DNA from: Himantopus leucocephalus
Lineage: Eukaryota > Chordata > Aves > Charadriiformes > Recurvirostridae
Reading direction: 5' to 3'
NCBI GenBank assembly: GCA_003993805.1
Contig: RSEF01000003.1
Span: 61,413,759 to 61,477,758, forward strand
DNA length: 64,000 bases
Positions 1-24,190 of the stretch are shown here, one piece after another. Under the pieces are notes generated by a model. It was not told where the DNA came from. It made no database searches and saw only the letters and a program-made list of their open reading frames with translations. A program made the translations under genes and the position numbers. Numbering within the stretch: the first letter of the stretch is position 1; each line of letters starts with the position of its first letter.

Positions 1-2359
1 GCTAAGGCAGAGCACCATTTCTGCTCATGTTGCTAGTTCTCCGCTGGGGCACGGGACGGCCCCTTCTCCTAACCTCTGGGGCTTTCCCAGTTGCTCAGAA
101 ATACAGCTTGCTAAATGTGAGACAGTAAGATGGTCCAACTTTTCAGCTTTTATTATAAGCCTGATACCAGGGTTAGGAAGACCTAGTTGGTGGCACTTTT
201 AAGAGCTTAACCCTGAAGCCCTTACTGAGACGAAACTCCTGTTTGAGATGTATAAGCTTTCCAAGTAAGATTAATGGGGGAGATACGGGAATGGGAATGG
301 GCACCTCCAACTCACATAAGGATATTCAGTCCCTCTCTACTTTTGTCCTTAAGTAATTTTTTTTATTCATGCATGAGAACACATTGCTGCAAATGGCTGG
401 CAGTTAAGCTGTCCCTTTTTCTTCTTTCTGAGAGACCATCGCCTGCTTGGGGCAGCTAAAACTCCTGCTCTGTTTGCAACCTGAATTCTGCTGCCCAGGC
501 AGGAAAACACGCGAGGACTGACCCGTAGCTTCCAACCTCCTTTTGCTTCCCTCACCTGTGCCAAGCACGGCTCCTGTACACAACAGCCCCTGGTCGGAGA
601 AGGGACAACACACGTGAGGGAAACCCGCAAGGCCACCTTGCCTTGCCGTGCAAACCTTAAACCTCCCGGGACCGGAGCACAGCGTGCTTCCCCCTCTCCT
701 TTCACTAAACAAAGAAGACTATGAGACTTTGGTATCTTCTTGCCTCAAAAGAAGCCACGGAGGAAAACCAGAGAAAGCGTGCTGCTGCAGGACAGCGTGC
801 TGCCTCGCCTAGACATTTTGTCTGACAACCAGGCTGCAAATGAAATTCCACATTTCACTTTTTAAACGGAGAAAATTAAGCTTAATGATAGCTCACACTC
901 TTGCAAAGGTTAACAAAGTAACTGTTTTAAAATCCTTTAAACTTACTCTTTAAAGAAAATGGTTACACAAACCGCTGAAAGTCAGGAAATTCGAGCTGAA
1001 ACGTGTCAGTCTGTGGTTAAAAAATGGAAAGTGACAGGAGCTAGGGGTTGAAGAACATTCTCTTTAGCTTGCAGGGCTTCTACCTTGTGTTGTTTCCTTT
1101 GTTACTGGGGGAAGAAGATATCAAAGCAGCGCTATTTTCTTAAAAGGTTCCATTTCATGGTGTCTTTTGATAGCCTGCGGGGTTAGGAGGATGGTCTATG
1201 ATTTAGCCTACTTTTCTATCTGTTAAAATGTCTATGTTAGGATAGTTTGTATTATGTACTGCTACTTGTTTGATTGGAACATGATGTGAAATAAAACAAC
1301 TTTTACACAGGAATGGCCAGAAACAGAATTTTTACGTAACCTCTTATGAGGCACTATTCAAGTAAACGCTCAGCACAGATCATCAGCCTGCCTCAATAAG
1401 GGCTTCATACGTTAGCCCGAAATCTTAACCCTTGGAAAAGTTCCTAGTGAGGCCAAAATTTCCCTGCAGTGAAACTAAGTGTCATCTGAGTGACAAAAAT
1501 ACAGGATGCAAAAATATAGGTTGTAACTATCTCCAGCAATATAAAGCAGAAGTATTTGGGATCCATGCAACGGAGTGTAAGAGTAATTCCACCCCAAGAC
1601 AACACGTGGGTCGGTCAGACATCTCCTGTTCCCGCCAGGAAGAGAATACCCTACGCACAGCCATGAGATTTGCCACGCAGGATAAAAAAGCTGTCTGAAC
1701 CTTCATACCTTACCAGAAGGATCCTACGCACAGCTGCCGTTACATCCAACGTTTCACAGAGACTTAATTGGGGGATCAAATGAGGATGAAGGCCAAATTC
1801 TTCCCGGGTCTAAGGGGATTCTGTCTCCCACTGCTCCAGTGCAACAGCGATACCACCACATTCCCAATGTAGTTATACGCAGCTACCTGACCTCACATGC
1901 CTAATGATGCAACACGCTGTTCCTCCTCGTAGATGGTGAATCATATCACGCTATCTGATATGGTCATCAACTATTATTTAGTAAGTTGCGTATGATCAGT
2001 CGTGTGTCCACAATGCAGCAAAAAATATCCTTAGGGATTGCTTTGAACATTTGTTACTCTTGCCTTCTTTGGAACTTAACAGCAAAACAGTCAGTACTCA
2101 GGCACTTCGGTGAGTCTATTGCTAGTCAAGTATCTTTTTCTTTATGTAAATGCAGCGCAAATTATTAAAGCAAAGAAAAATACTGCAGGCTGGTAAGCAT
2201 GCTAGCTCCCTCTTACATGAGTTCAAATTTAAAAGAAAAGGGAATTTTAAGAACCAAGCATATTAAAAGCATAACGGGAAAAAAAAAGTTTAGTGTTCTC
2301 TTTCTTTCTCTCTTCCCTCTTCATGCACACATCCCAAGATGCAGAGTGCTATAATTCTT

Positions 2360-2420
2360 ACTTGAACTGAAGTCAATGAGAATTTGCCTAAGTAAGAACA
2401 GTTGGGTCAGGTCCAAAATA
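2360..2420 (+). repeat. Fragment of ancient interspersed repeat
   Basis: Contains GAACTGAAGTCAATGAGAAT followed by TTGCCTAAGTAAGAAC and GGGTCAGGTCC. This resembles the GAAGTCAATGGGAGTTTTGCC...GGATCAGGCCC motif frequent in old CR1-type and related repeats of birds and reptiles. Only a short piece remains. Confidence 0.4.
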
Positions 2421-4114
2421 TTAACAGCAGCAATGTAAACATATGCAGACACAATTAAATTTCACCCAGATGTGTTCCCTGGTGTTTCATGTCTACCTGC
2501 ATGCAATCAGTGGATTTAATCCAGTGTTCGCGTGTGCGTCCGTGCCTGTGTACATCTGTGTGGGCAATATACCAAATTATAAACTAGAAAGCATAAGAAC
2601 ATGCTAAAAACTAGTCGCGTACAAAATGCTACCAGTCAAAATCAAGCGCAAATGTTGACATTTTCAATTGCTTTGCGCCCTTTAGACATGCTGTGTCCTC
2701 ATCACAGATGTCTGGCTCCACTGGGGTAGAGGGGAAGAAGCATTAGGGCAGAGCAGCAGCAGTTTCTGGTTTGTAATAGAGCCAGTCCACGAGCTGTACG
2801 GGGCCACATTCTCCTCTGACATGAAGCCAAGCAGCTTTACCAGAGATGAAGCAGACTCTCCCTTTTAACCACGACACTAAGTCCAAATCAGAGAGCGCAG
2901 CCATCGGCAGACAAGACCACATTGTTATAAAAAGTCTGTATTTCATTCTGAAAAAGCTATCTGTGCCACCATCAAGAAAACCCCTAGCCTCATTCTTCAT
3001 TTAGGATTACATTTCAGCTGAAACACTCAATGTTTCTTCATTGGCAGAGAATTACTTTACCTTCATATGGGTTCACCAAGAAGCTGCATACTAAATATTC
3101 ATTTGGGGGCTTGTTACAACTGCTTTTTTTTTCAGTTCAGCATATTTTAAACACTGAGATGAGTTGGGAAGTAATTTTTAACTCAGTTCCTACTTAAGGA
3201 AAAGTCCTCTTTATCCAAACAATGAGAATACCTGACTTTTAACATGCAAAATTAAAGGCTTTTCCTGACCCTGAAGAATGGGATCCAGAACGGCCCACAA
3301 ATTGATTCATGCAAACTTCCTGAACAAAATCAGCGTGACTGAGGAGAGAAGGTTAAACAAGCCCTTTCATTTACAACAGCTTGTAAAGAAATTATTTTTA
3401 GATAGCAGGAATCATAACACTCTTACGCCAAAGATCAAAAGATCCTATTTTACAGGCACCTCAGACGCTTCGTTTTTATTACAGGTGGAGTGCAGGCAAC
3501 TACCACTGACAGCACAACAAACAACACACTCTGTTTAGCTAGCTGAAAATGTTGCCCTAAACCTATGGAGGAGCCCAGAGCTTGGCTGGGGGACATGCCA
3601 GGCGTCAGCGCTCTGACAAGGCAGCGGGACCACCACCCGCTGGGGAGCTCCAGCGACGCCCTGCAAAGCTGGAGCCCTCAGCTACTTTGCTGTGAGAGGG
3701 TCTGGATTCGGTCCCTAAACAACTGCCCTAATCCAGGGGCAGCGGATCTTCAGGCCCGCCTCTTAGCCGTCTACCACGGTGCAGTAAGAAACACGGTTCA
3801 TGAGAAAGGAGCAAATAAGCAACAGGGGGTGTGAGTCTTTGGCCCCTAGGGACACCCCCGTGCAGAGGGCAGACACAGTCCCCGCTCTCTGTGCTGCTTT
3901 TCATCAAATGATTCTGCAGTGCAAAATACCAACCTACTCCATGGCAAACTGCTCCAAACAAGGATATGTGTGAAATTTTAATATCTCACTTGATAATGCC
4001 CAGCTAGAGATGTTTAATCAAAACCAGGTTTTGTTCATTCTTTCCTACTGGAAATAACCCCTAATGTAAATTCTGGAAAGAGGGAGGAAAGAAAGGATTA
4101 GCCATGTGGACTAT

Positions 4115-4290
4115 CTGTCTGAAAGTCAGGAACTATGGAGTTATAATTTCCTTTCTGACAGTGACTCACCCTGGGGAATGAGACACTTTCCCTCAATTCA
4201 CCCGTGTGGAGAAGGGATATAAAATCACTTATTCATCTACCTCAAAAATACAGGCTGTAGTGGAAGGATAATTGATCATTATCTACACAG
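4115..4290 (+). repeat. MIR-like ancient SINE remnant
   Basis: The stretch follows the order of landmarks of a MIR/CORE-type SINE on the plus strand: TCTGACAGTGACTCACCCTG, then a TTTCCCTCAATT block, a GGATATAAAAT block where MIR has a TAAAATGGGGATAATA-type run, and a CATCTACCTCA block. It is highly diverged, so the edges are approximate. Family assignment is by eye from remembered consensus. Confidence 0.45.
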
Positions 4291-5047
4291 CATTTCATTC
4301 TCTGAATGACTTCTGTCCAAAAGGGTTGACAAAGAGGCTGCTAATGACTTTGGTGGGCTTTGGATAAGGTCCTGTGTAACAGCTCTACTTTAAAGTACAG
4401 CAAATGTATGTTTGTTAACACTTGGAAAAAGCATAAATATGCAAAACCCAGCCTCACATCTGGCTGACATTAAGAAAGTCGCACATTTAATTCAGTTCAG
4501 TGATCTCAAGACGTACAACCGGCCGTAAGCATTATGAGGCCCCTTCAGACCACCGTTTACAACCGCATTTCTGGTGCCACCTCAGCCTGCGCTCAGGGAA
4601 AGGCCATCCTGGTGCTTGGCTGGATGGGCAATACTGACCGCATCTGTGCCAGCCAGCCGGGCAGTGCCAGGGTCTCTGCTCTCGCCACGAGGCCAGTGAC
4701 AAGTTCTGGCCACCACCACACCACTCAACTCCCCTGGTCTCCAAAACAGCAGAGCCGCCTACAAGAAGTCTGTAGGAAAAAGCCTCTGCCTCAATTCTCG
4801 TTTCTACCAATTTAACACTGGAGGCAGCTGAGTTACACCATCCCACGCACAGGGCTTTGCCCTGTTTAGCTTCTTGGCACAGCTGTAGCCTCCGCGTCCT
4901 CACCCTCCACAGGTAAAGTGAGATCCTCAACTACGTTCATCTGAACGTTTCATTCTTCCACACTCCAAACTTAAAATCAGTCTGTGAGAAAGTGATATAT
5001 ATATGTATTTTTATATTCAAAGGGTATTTTTATCAAAGAATAGTTAC

Positions 5048-18316
<13,269 letters not shown>

Positions 18317-20619
18317 CTGCAGAAGGAAACACAGCGAGAGACAGAGTGGAACATGAGGACTTGAGCTCCTGAATTACAAAGCACAAAAAAAACCCACTAC
18401 AATCCTTACAAAGGTTACACAGATAAAAGTTTTAAAACTTGCACAACAAGATTTTGTTCTGCATTCTGTTGTTCTAGTATTCTGAACTGGTTCTGCTGTT
18501 TTTGGTATCCACAGATACAAGCAAAGGGCTGGCAACCTTCGTATTACTGTGCATGTTTAGACCTGCTCTTACTGTTAGATCAGTGGTGAATTACACATTT
18601 GGCAAGCTTTCAACCAATGAAGGTTTCAAATTAAAATACAATGTTTGGGACAATAAAAAGAACTAGAGGCTGTGTCCATTACACAAGTGCATGTTCAAAA
18701 TCTTTAACTCGTGCCGAGCATTCTGAAAAATATTAGCGTTTTTGTATGTTTAATAGAGCAGATAGATAGTTATATTGTTACCAAGTAAAACAGCCTGTGT
18801 ATAAATAGAAAAAGTTAACCAATAATAACTTTGTTTGAGAATATGGTCATGGACCCTGTATGTGAAGGCAAAAGTTTCTATAATTAAGTAAAACTGGTAA
18901 GCGGTAGCATTAACATGCAATAAGCTCTAATACACAATGTGCCTGCCATTTATGGGTCTGGACAGACAAGAGCTGAGGACAACTATACTTAATATCCTGC
19001 AACCAACGAATGATTGAATGCATTTATACTCTCCCTTTGTCTAACTTAAGACTTTATTACCTCTACTCCATTTCTAAATACCTCATACTGTTTTTGAAAT
19101 ACCCTGCTACTCACCTAATTCATGACTAAGGGATTTCCCCAGAGGCTATCTATGGGTAAAAAGGACTCTATTACTCTTTTCACAAACAGCACTTGCTCTA
19201 CCCAATTAACTAAAACTAAAAGAGAGTGTTTTGCAACAAGAGCTGTCTTTCTGGTGGGCAGTATTTTGTTTTCAACTTTTAAAATATGGGCAGCAGTTCT
19301 GACACTTCAGCGAAGAGACGATAACCGCAAGTGTTAGAAAGGAGACAATGTCATGCTGTGAGACTAAAAACTGTGATGTATCTGATGGTATGGTATGCTG
19401 TGGTATGTTGAGGTATGACTAAGACATTAAAATAAAGTTATTTTGTAACAAAATTATCAGGCATTGTTTATCCCGTTAACCTGTTTTCAGATAACTTTTT
19501 AAATGAAGCTGCAGTGAGGCACAGAGACTGTTAGTCAAGATGCAAACACCTCCAAAATGCAAGCTGTTAAACATATATTCTTTTAGAGTACACTGGGCTA
19601 ATCATGCCTTACATCTTCAACCCTGTTTTCTGGCCTGTGGCATGCGCCATGAAAACCATGCTACGTGTAGTAAGTTTTCCACAGTCTGCCGTGATGTGTG
19701 TGGCCCTCCCCGAGCCTCTCTCCGCCGGGTGGCCCCTGACTCACCCACCTGGCCCATCGCTGCCACCCTCCACTCGCCCCCACAGTGCCGGTAGTCCTCC
19801 AGCCCGCCTGGCCCCACGGTTCACTCCCTATTCCCCGGCCCACGCAACCATTTGGGGGGAGCCCTGAGTGAAGGTCCCCCTCTGCACCCCAAGGCGAGCG
19901 CGCACCCCTGGCTGGCAGCTGGAGCCTCAGCAAAGCTGCCACGAGCGGGGTTCCTTCCCCTGCTGCCGACCAAAGTAGATTCACTTTTCTAAGTGACACG
20001 CAGACACAGCTGTGCCACTGCCCATATGCCAAAGGAAGTTCTGTGGCTCAATTTCCAAGTATCACTTTGAAAATGAGTTTCGCAGACAGTAAAAGCCGCA
20101 GGTATGGATGCATCCATCAACGATGCTTCCTGCGGGGCGAAGGTGTTTCAGGCACGGCAGCAAGGCGCCGCGCCGCAAAGGCAGCAGAACATCAGCTGCG
20201 AAGAGGTTAAAATGATTTAAGTGCGGTGCCAGCAATGTAACCGGTTTATTTAAATAACCGGGGCCTTGCTGGCACCGCAGACCTGAGCAAACCCCGCTGT
20301 ATTACCTGCGTTCTCCAGCAGGAGAAAAGGGCCCCGGGATTTCGGGACGCTCGGTGGCCGCTTTAGCCAACCGGGCCCTCAGCGCCGCTCCAAAACTTTT
20401 TTTTTTTTTTTTTGCCCCCCCCGGGCCGCAGCCCCGCAGCCTCCCCCCTCCCTCCCCCCTCCCCCGAGCGGCGCGGCAAGGCTCTCCGCCCGCCCGGGAC
20501 CGGGGGTCGGAGCCCCCTCGCCCGCCCCCGCCGGCGCCGCTCCAGCGCTCCCCCGCCAGCAGCGCTGCGCTTTTCGCCCGGGCAACCGACTCGGGCAACG
20601 ATACTCCGGGAAAGGGGGA
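18317..20619 (-). other. MYB intron 1 (start hidden in the assembly gap)
   Basis: At least about 2.3 kb between exon 2 and the gap. It becomes GC-rich from about 19680. Features seen: imperfect GGTATG repeats at 19387-19419, a 17-T run at 20397-20413 and the inverted repeat at 20222-20279. In mammals the first MYB intron carries the transcription-attenuation site that controls expression. No mammal-like stem-loop plus long poly-U was found here; the longest transcript-strand U run noticed is 8 bases at 18385-18392. Confidence 0.7.
20222..20279. repeat. Two-tier inverted repeat (predicted hairpin) in MYB intron 1
   Basis: Perfect 14-bp arms TGCGGTGCCAGCAA (20222-20235) and TTGCTGGCACCGCA (20266-20279) enclose a second inverted repeat, CCGGTT (20241-20246) and AACCGG (20256-20261). 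A small 5x4 internal loop separates the two stems and a 9-nt AT-rich terminal loop (TATTTAAAT) caps them. The heptamer TAACCGG also occurs twice in direct orientation (20238-20244 and 20255-20261). It lies about 340 bases inside the gap on the transcribed side. Confidence 0.9.
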
Positions 20620-20719
20620 NNNNNNNNNNNNNNNNNNNNNNNNNNNNNNNNNNNNNNNNNNNNNNNNNNNNNNNNNNNNNNNNNNNNNNNNNNNNNNNNN
20701 NNNNNNNNNNNNNNNNNNN
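20620..20719. other. Assembly gap (100 N), probable location of MYB exon 1
   Basis: Exactly 100 Ns, the usual placeholder for a gap of unknown size, inside the GC-rich promoter. No match to the conserved MYB start (MARRPRHS with a donor after CACAG) was found on the minus strand in the flanks. Exon 1, with the 5' UTR and initiation codon, is therefore probably in the missing sequence. Confidence 0.7.
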
Positions 20720-20949
20720 CCCCCCGGGGGTATGGGCGACCACCAGCGGGCCACGTAGGTGCCTCCCGCCGACGGGGAGGGGGGGTGGGGGGTGGCCCTT
20801 GGCGGGTGCACCTGCTCCGCGCCCTGCGTGGCGTGCGGGCTGCGGCGGCTGCAGCCCTCGGGGGGGGGGAGAGCAGCCTCCCCCCTTCTCCACACACCCC
20901 CCCACCCCCCCCCGCAGGAAATATGAAATAAAAGGGGCGGCGGGGGACC

Positions 20950-20969
20950 GGGGGGGGGGGGGGGGGGGG
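20950..20969 (+). repeat. G20 homopolymer
   Basis: Twenty consecutive G on the plus strand in the promoter CpG island, followed by further G-runs. It has G-quadruplex potential; the length may be inexact because such runs are error-prone in assemblies. Confidence 0.85.
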
Positions 20970-21139
20970 ATTCCGGGGGGGCCGGAGCCGGGAGCTGCCC
21001 GGTGCCTGACTGCGGCTGCCGCGCCGCCGGGGATTTTTGCTATAGTTCCCCTTGCTGCTGCTGCCAGGCGGGTGGATGGTGCCTGCCGCCGCCGCCGCCG
21101 CCGCGGCGGGAGAGGCGGTGGTTGCCCGATGAGCTCCAG

Positions 21140-21260
21140 AGAACACGTTTTTTGATACAGAAATGAGTCAGGATGTGAAAAATGGCGAAACATGCAAAGT
21201 TCCCAGGCTGCGCTGCCGCTTGAAAAATCGGGGCTTTGCAGCGGTTTCGGCGCACTCGCC
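21140..21260. promoter_or_regulatory. Low-GC block with AP-1, YY1-like and octamer-like motifs in the island
   Basis: Within the CpG island this block has ordinary base composition. It holds TGAGTCA (21164-21170, consensus AP-1/MAF), AAAAATGGCG (21178-21187, YY1-like) and ATGCAAA (21192-21198, near-octamer) within 35 bases. It lies about 440 bases upstream of the gap in MYB orientation, so it could be a proximal promoter module. Motif calls are by eye. Confidence 0.4.
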
Positions 21261-21812
21261 CTTTCCTCAAAGGCCCCGCGGCTCATCAATGAGCCGCCGA
21301 CGGGGCGGGCCGGGCCGGGGCGGGGCTGCGGTGCCGCTCCCGAGCCCGCGGCGCCGCTCCCGGAGGGCCGGGGCGGGCTCCGGGCCCGCTGCCCCCCGAG
21401 GCGGGACGTCCCGCGGGGCCGAGGGCCGTGCGTGGGGCACAGCGCAGCCCGCGGGCAGCGCCCGCCACCGCCCCGTCGGCGTCCCCCGTGTCCCGTTGGC
21501 TCCGTATGTCCTGTCAACGGGAGTCACCGGCGCTGGCACCGCGGGGGTGGGCAGGCAGCCGGGGCTGCCTCCCCGAGCTCTTGCGGAGGCATGGCTTCTT
21601 GGGATCACGCCTTGTCCCAAGTTTGCCGGAGGGCGCACGTCATTCCTGCGTTGCCCTACCCGCGCCCCGACAGAAGCTGCTGTCCCTCCCGGCCTCTGTT
21701 TGCCTGCCTGTAAAATGGGTCTGCTCCCTCGAGGGATCAGCGTTCGTGCAGGGTGGAGGCGCTTTGTACAGTGGCATCTTCGCACCTTTGCAAAGTATTT
21801 CTCTGCTAGGAT

Positions 21813-21830
21813 GGGGGGGGGGGGGGGGGN
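21813..21830 (+). repeat. G17 homopolymer ending in an ambiguous base
   Basis: Seventeen G followed by a single N at 21830, again in the upstream GC-rich zone. The N shows that the run length was unresolved. Confidence 0.85.
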
Positions 21831-23691
21831 ACGGCAGTGGGAGAACTGGAAAAACAAAGACCAATTCAGCTGTATTTTACAGCAGGTCAACTTTATAAAG
21901 CGCGTGTTGGCATCAGCAGAGAGCAAGGCTACTCAGATCCATCGGAGTTTTGAGGGTTTTTTTTCTGGTAAAGATGTATTTGAGGAATGAAGGAAATCAG
22001 AGGGCCAGAGAAAATACGGAAAGACATCTCCATGTCCACACTGTAGCCAGACACCGTTGCCAGGTATTGGGGATGTTACTGTTGCAGAATCAAAGCTGAT
22101 AATAATCTACAAGACTATATTTTTTTTTTTTTTGTGCAAAATGTTGCTTTCATTACTGATAACAGGAATGATACTTATACAGCTCTGTCAGAATCTAATC
22201 CTAAATCCTTTATAGAAAGTTATTTAAAAGTAAGAGAGGGACTGCCGAGTACTGCTCTACCGGTGAGTATTGGTTACATACGTAGGAGGCCTGAAGCTGG
22301 GCCTGTAGTACGCGCAGCTGTAAGGCTATGACAAGATTCACTGGATCTGCTGTGAGGGATGGGTACTACTTTGTGACTGAAAATGTACATTTCACTGAAA
22401 CAGTATGGTCATGTTGCCTGTAGTTTCCCACGGAGGTACAAAGAAAACTATGCAAGGTTATCTCTTCCTGCTTCTGCAGGAAACGTTTTCCCGTGTTGAT
22501 TTTTTCAAATATTTCAGTGTTAAGTGAGACAAATCCAATATCTTCCTGATTTGGATGTAAATTTGCTGAATAAATGCAAAGAATGCTATTATTGCTCTCA
22601 AGAGAACTGTTAATATGCACAATTTTCTTCTGAAGGTTTTCTGTAAGACTGCATTTCTTCTCCAGTGACTCTGAATAAATGCCTTTTTTCTTCCCAGATT
22701 GAACCCCCCACACACACATTTGGTTTATAAAAATACTTAAAATTGCAAATAAAACATATTTTTACTGTGTTCAAAATAAAGAGGGAGATGACACCTCCGC
22801 TCCAGGTTTAAAGATCAGTCTTCCTCAACTCTGCATATATAAACCCCAGTAAAATCAGTAAGGTGTGTGCATACACTCCACTGGTGTTGCTTCATTCTTA
22901 ATGTTTAACATTTAGGTAAAAATGAGCCATGACTCTACTATTTTATTTTCTTTCCCAAGCTTCTGTAGCCTGAGGCAATTTGGGGTGTGAGGGTTCTTTA
23001 TAATACACCCTTGCCAAAGCCCTAAAGAAAGAGAAATCGCCCTTCTGCGTCTGAACTTAGATATCATATGCTCTAGATGTGCACTAGCAGACTTCTTCTT
23101 ACATTACCCTTCCAACTTCATGAATTAGTGATGTCTCTGAGCCTATTTATAGTAATTGCATCAACTGACAGAGTAATTGTAAACAGTGTAACTGCATGTT
23201 CTGGTGATCTTTTACTTACACAAATTATGTAAGTAATTTAATGAAAGTAATTATATAAATGTTAAATACACATTGAATCACTTGATTTCCTGCACCTCCA
23301 CTGCAAACACAAACCTCAAAATGGAGTTAAAAGCGTGTGAAGAAAGTTTCAAGAATCCTAGTTAAACATCAAACCCAAGTCATGTTGTCTTCATCCTTAA
23401 TGTTTTCCTGTTGTGATGTGCTCTTTAGCTGGCATGACTTGGGCTGAGTATTGCCAAGGTTAGCTAACTAGGCATAACCAAACAGAAAAGGAATTGTGCA
23501 GGAAATTTAGCTGGGAGAAGCAGCAGAGTAAGCCCGAACACAAATGGATAGGAGGTAGTTGCATAAATTCTTTTCAGACTTTGGAAAATCCCAGCAGCAA
23601 TCTCTACCTATGTGTTGTCTCTACTTTTTCTGAATTTGTTACAGAACCTGCAAGGAATACTGCGAAATCAGTGTCTAACTACTTACGTGAT

Positions 23692-23708
23692 CACACACAC
23701 ACACACAT
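23692..23708 (+). repeat. Short CA microsatellite
   Basis: About eight CA units, followed closely by a T-run at 23711-23719. Confidence 0.8.
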
Positions 23709-24099
23709 ACTTTTTTTTTCCATCAGTCGCAAGTGTTTAAATAGCCACCTTTCTTTCCCTCCAGTCCAAAGGCATCTTAGAATGCGAGAAGCATTTTTAT
23801 AAATGCATGTTAATATGTGCTTTTTTGTTTACTTTCTGCATTTCTTTCAGGTTGTGCAGTGAAAAACAACAGGCAACTTTCACTTTTTTTTAGTTTCACT
23901 TTTAGACTGTAGTTACTGTAAAGTTTCAAATGCAGTTGTGGTATTTTTATCATTGAAAATCAGATGGTTTTTTGATATTTTGGCCAGAAATATTTTCAAT
24001 AAATATTGTTAACACATTTGAAGCAAAATAAGAATGTATGTTTTACTTTAATGTGGACTTCCTAACCTAAGTTCCTCGTAAAAGAAGATAAGAAGGTGG

Positions 24100-24190
24100 A
24101 TTAAAAACTCTGGGGAGGGAGGCAGGAGACTGGGCTTTAATGCCGCTTGTATTGCATACCAAGTCACTTAGAGCCAGATTCCCCTACCTG
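24100..24190 (+). repeat. Possible ancient SINE fragment
   Basis: AGACTGGGCTTTAATGCC is followed by CATACCAAGTCACTTAGAGC and CAGATTCCCC. This recalls the middle part of MIR/AmnSINE-type repeats (a CAAGTCACTTA landmark followed by a CCAGATTTTC-like tail). It is too diverged for a firm family call. Confidence 0.3.

Larger units (their letters stand above)
1..5047 (-). other. MYB intron 14 (partial); no exon recognised
   Basis: I scanned the minus strand for the conserved MYB C-terminus (a WE-ASCGK-type block, then ARKY and RTLVM with a stop) and saw no match. Exon 15 and the 3' UTR should therefore lie left of position 1. Several open frames of 60-130 codons occur on both strands, but none resembles a known protein. 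The only structure noticed is a MIR-like SINE remnant at 4115-4290 and a short ancient-repeat fragment at 2360-2420. Confidence 0.75.
19680..21680 (-). promoter_or_regulatory. MYB: CpG island / MYB promoter region
   Basis: Dense CpG and G/C tracts surround the 100-N gap, immediately upstream of MYB exon 2 in transcript direction. Blocks of GGGGCGGG (Sp1-type) at 21301-21325 and a GCC-repeat at about 21083-21104 are visible, and no TATA box is evident. This agrees with the TATA-less GC-rich MYB promoter known in mammals. Long open frames on both strands here are compositional artefacts of GC richness and of the N run. Confidence 0.8.

Noticed and set aside
3565..4930. GC-richer open frames of 89-132 codons in intron 14
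   Set aside because: They overlap on both strands, lack any family resemblance and do not contain the MYB C-terminus.
19604..20032. Proline- and arginine-rich open frames left of the gap
   Set aside because: Overlapping frames on both strands in GC-rich intron 1; compositional only.
20354..21990. Very long open frames on both strands across the CpG island
   Set aside because: They exist because stop codons are rare in GC-rich DNA and because the N run is translated as unknown residues. No protein family is recognisable and MYB exon 1 does not fit them.
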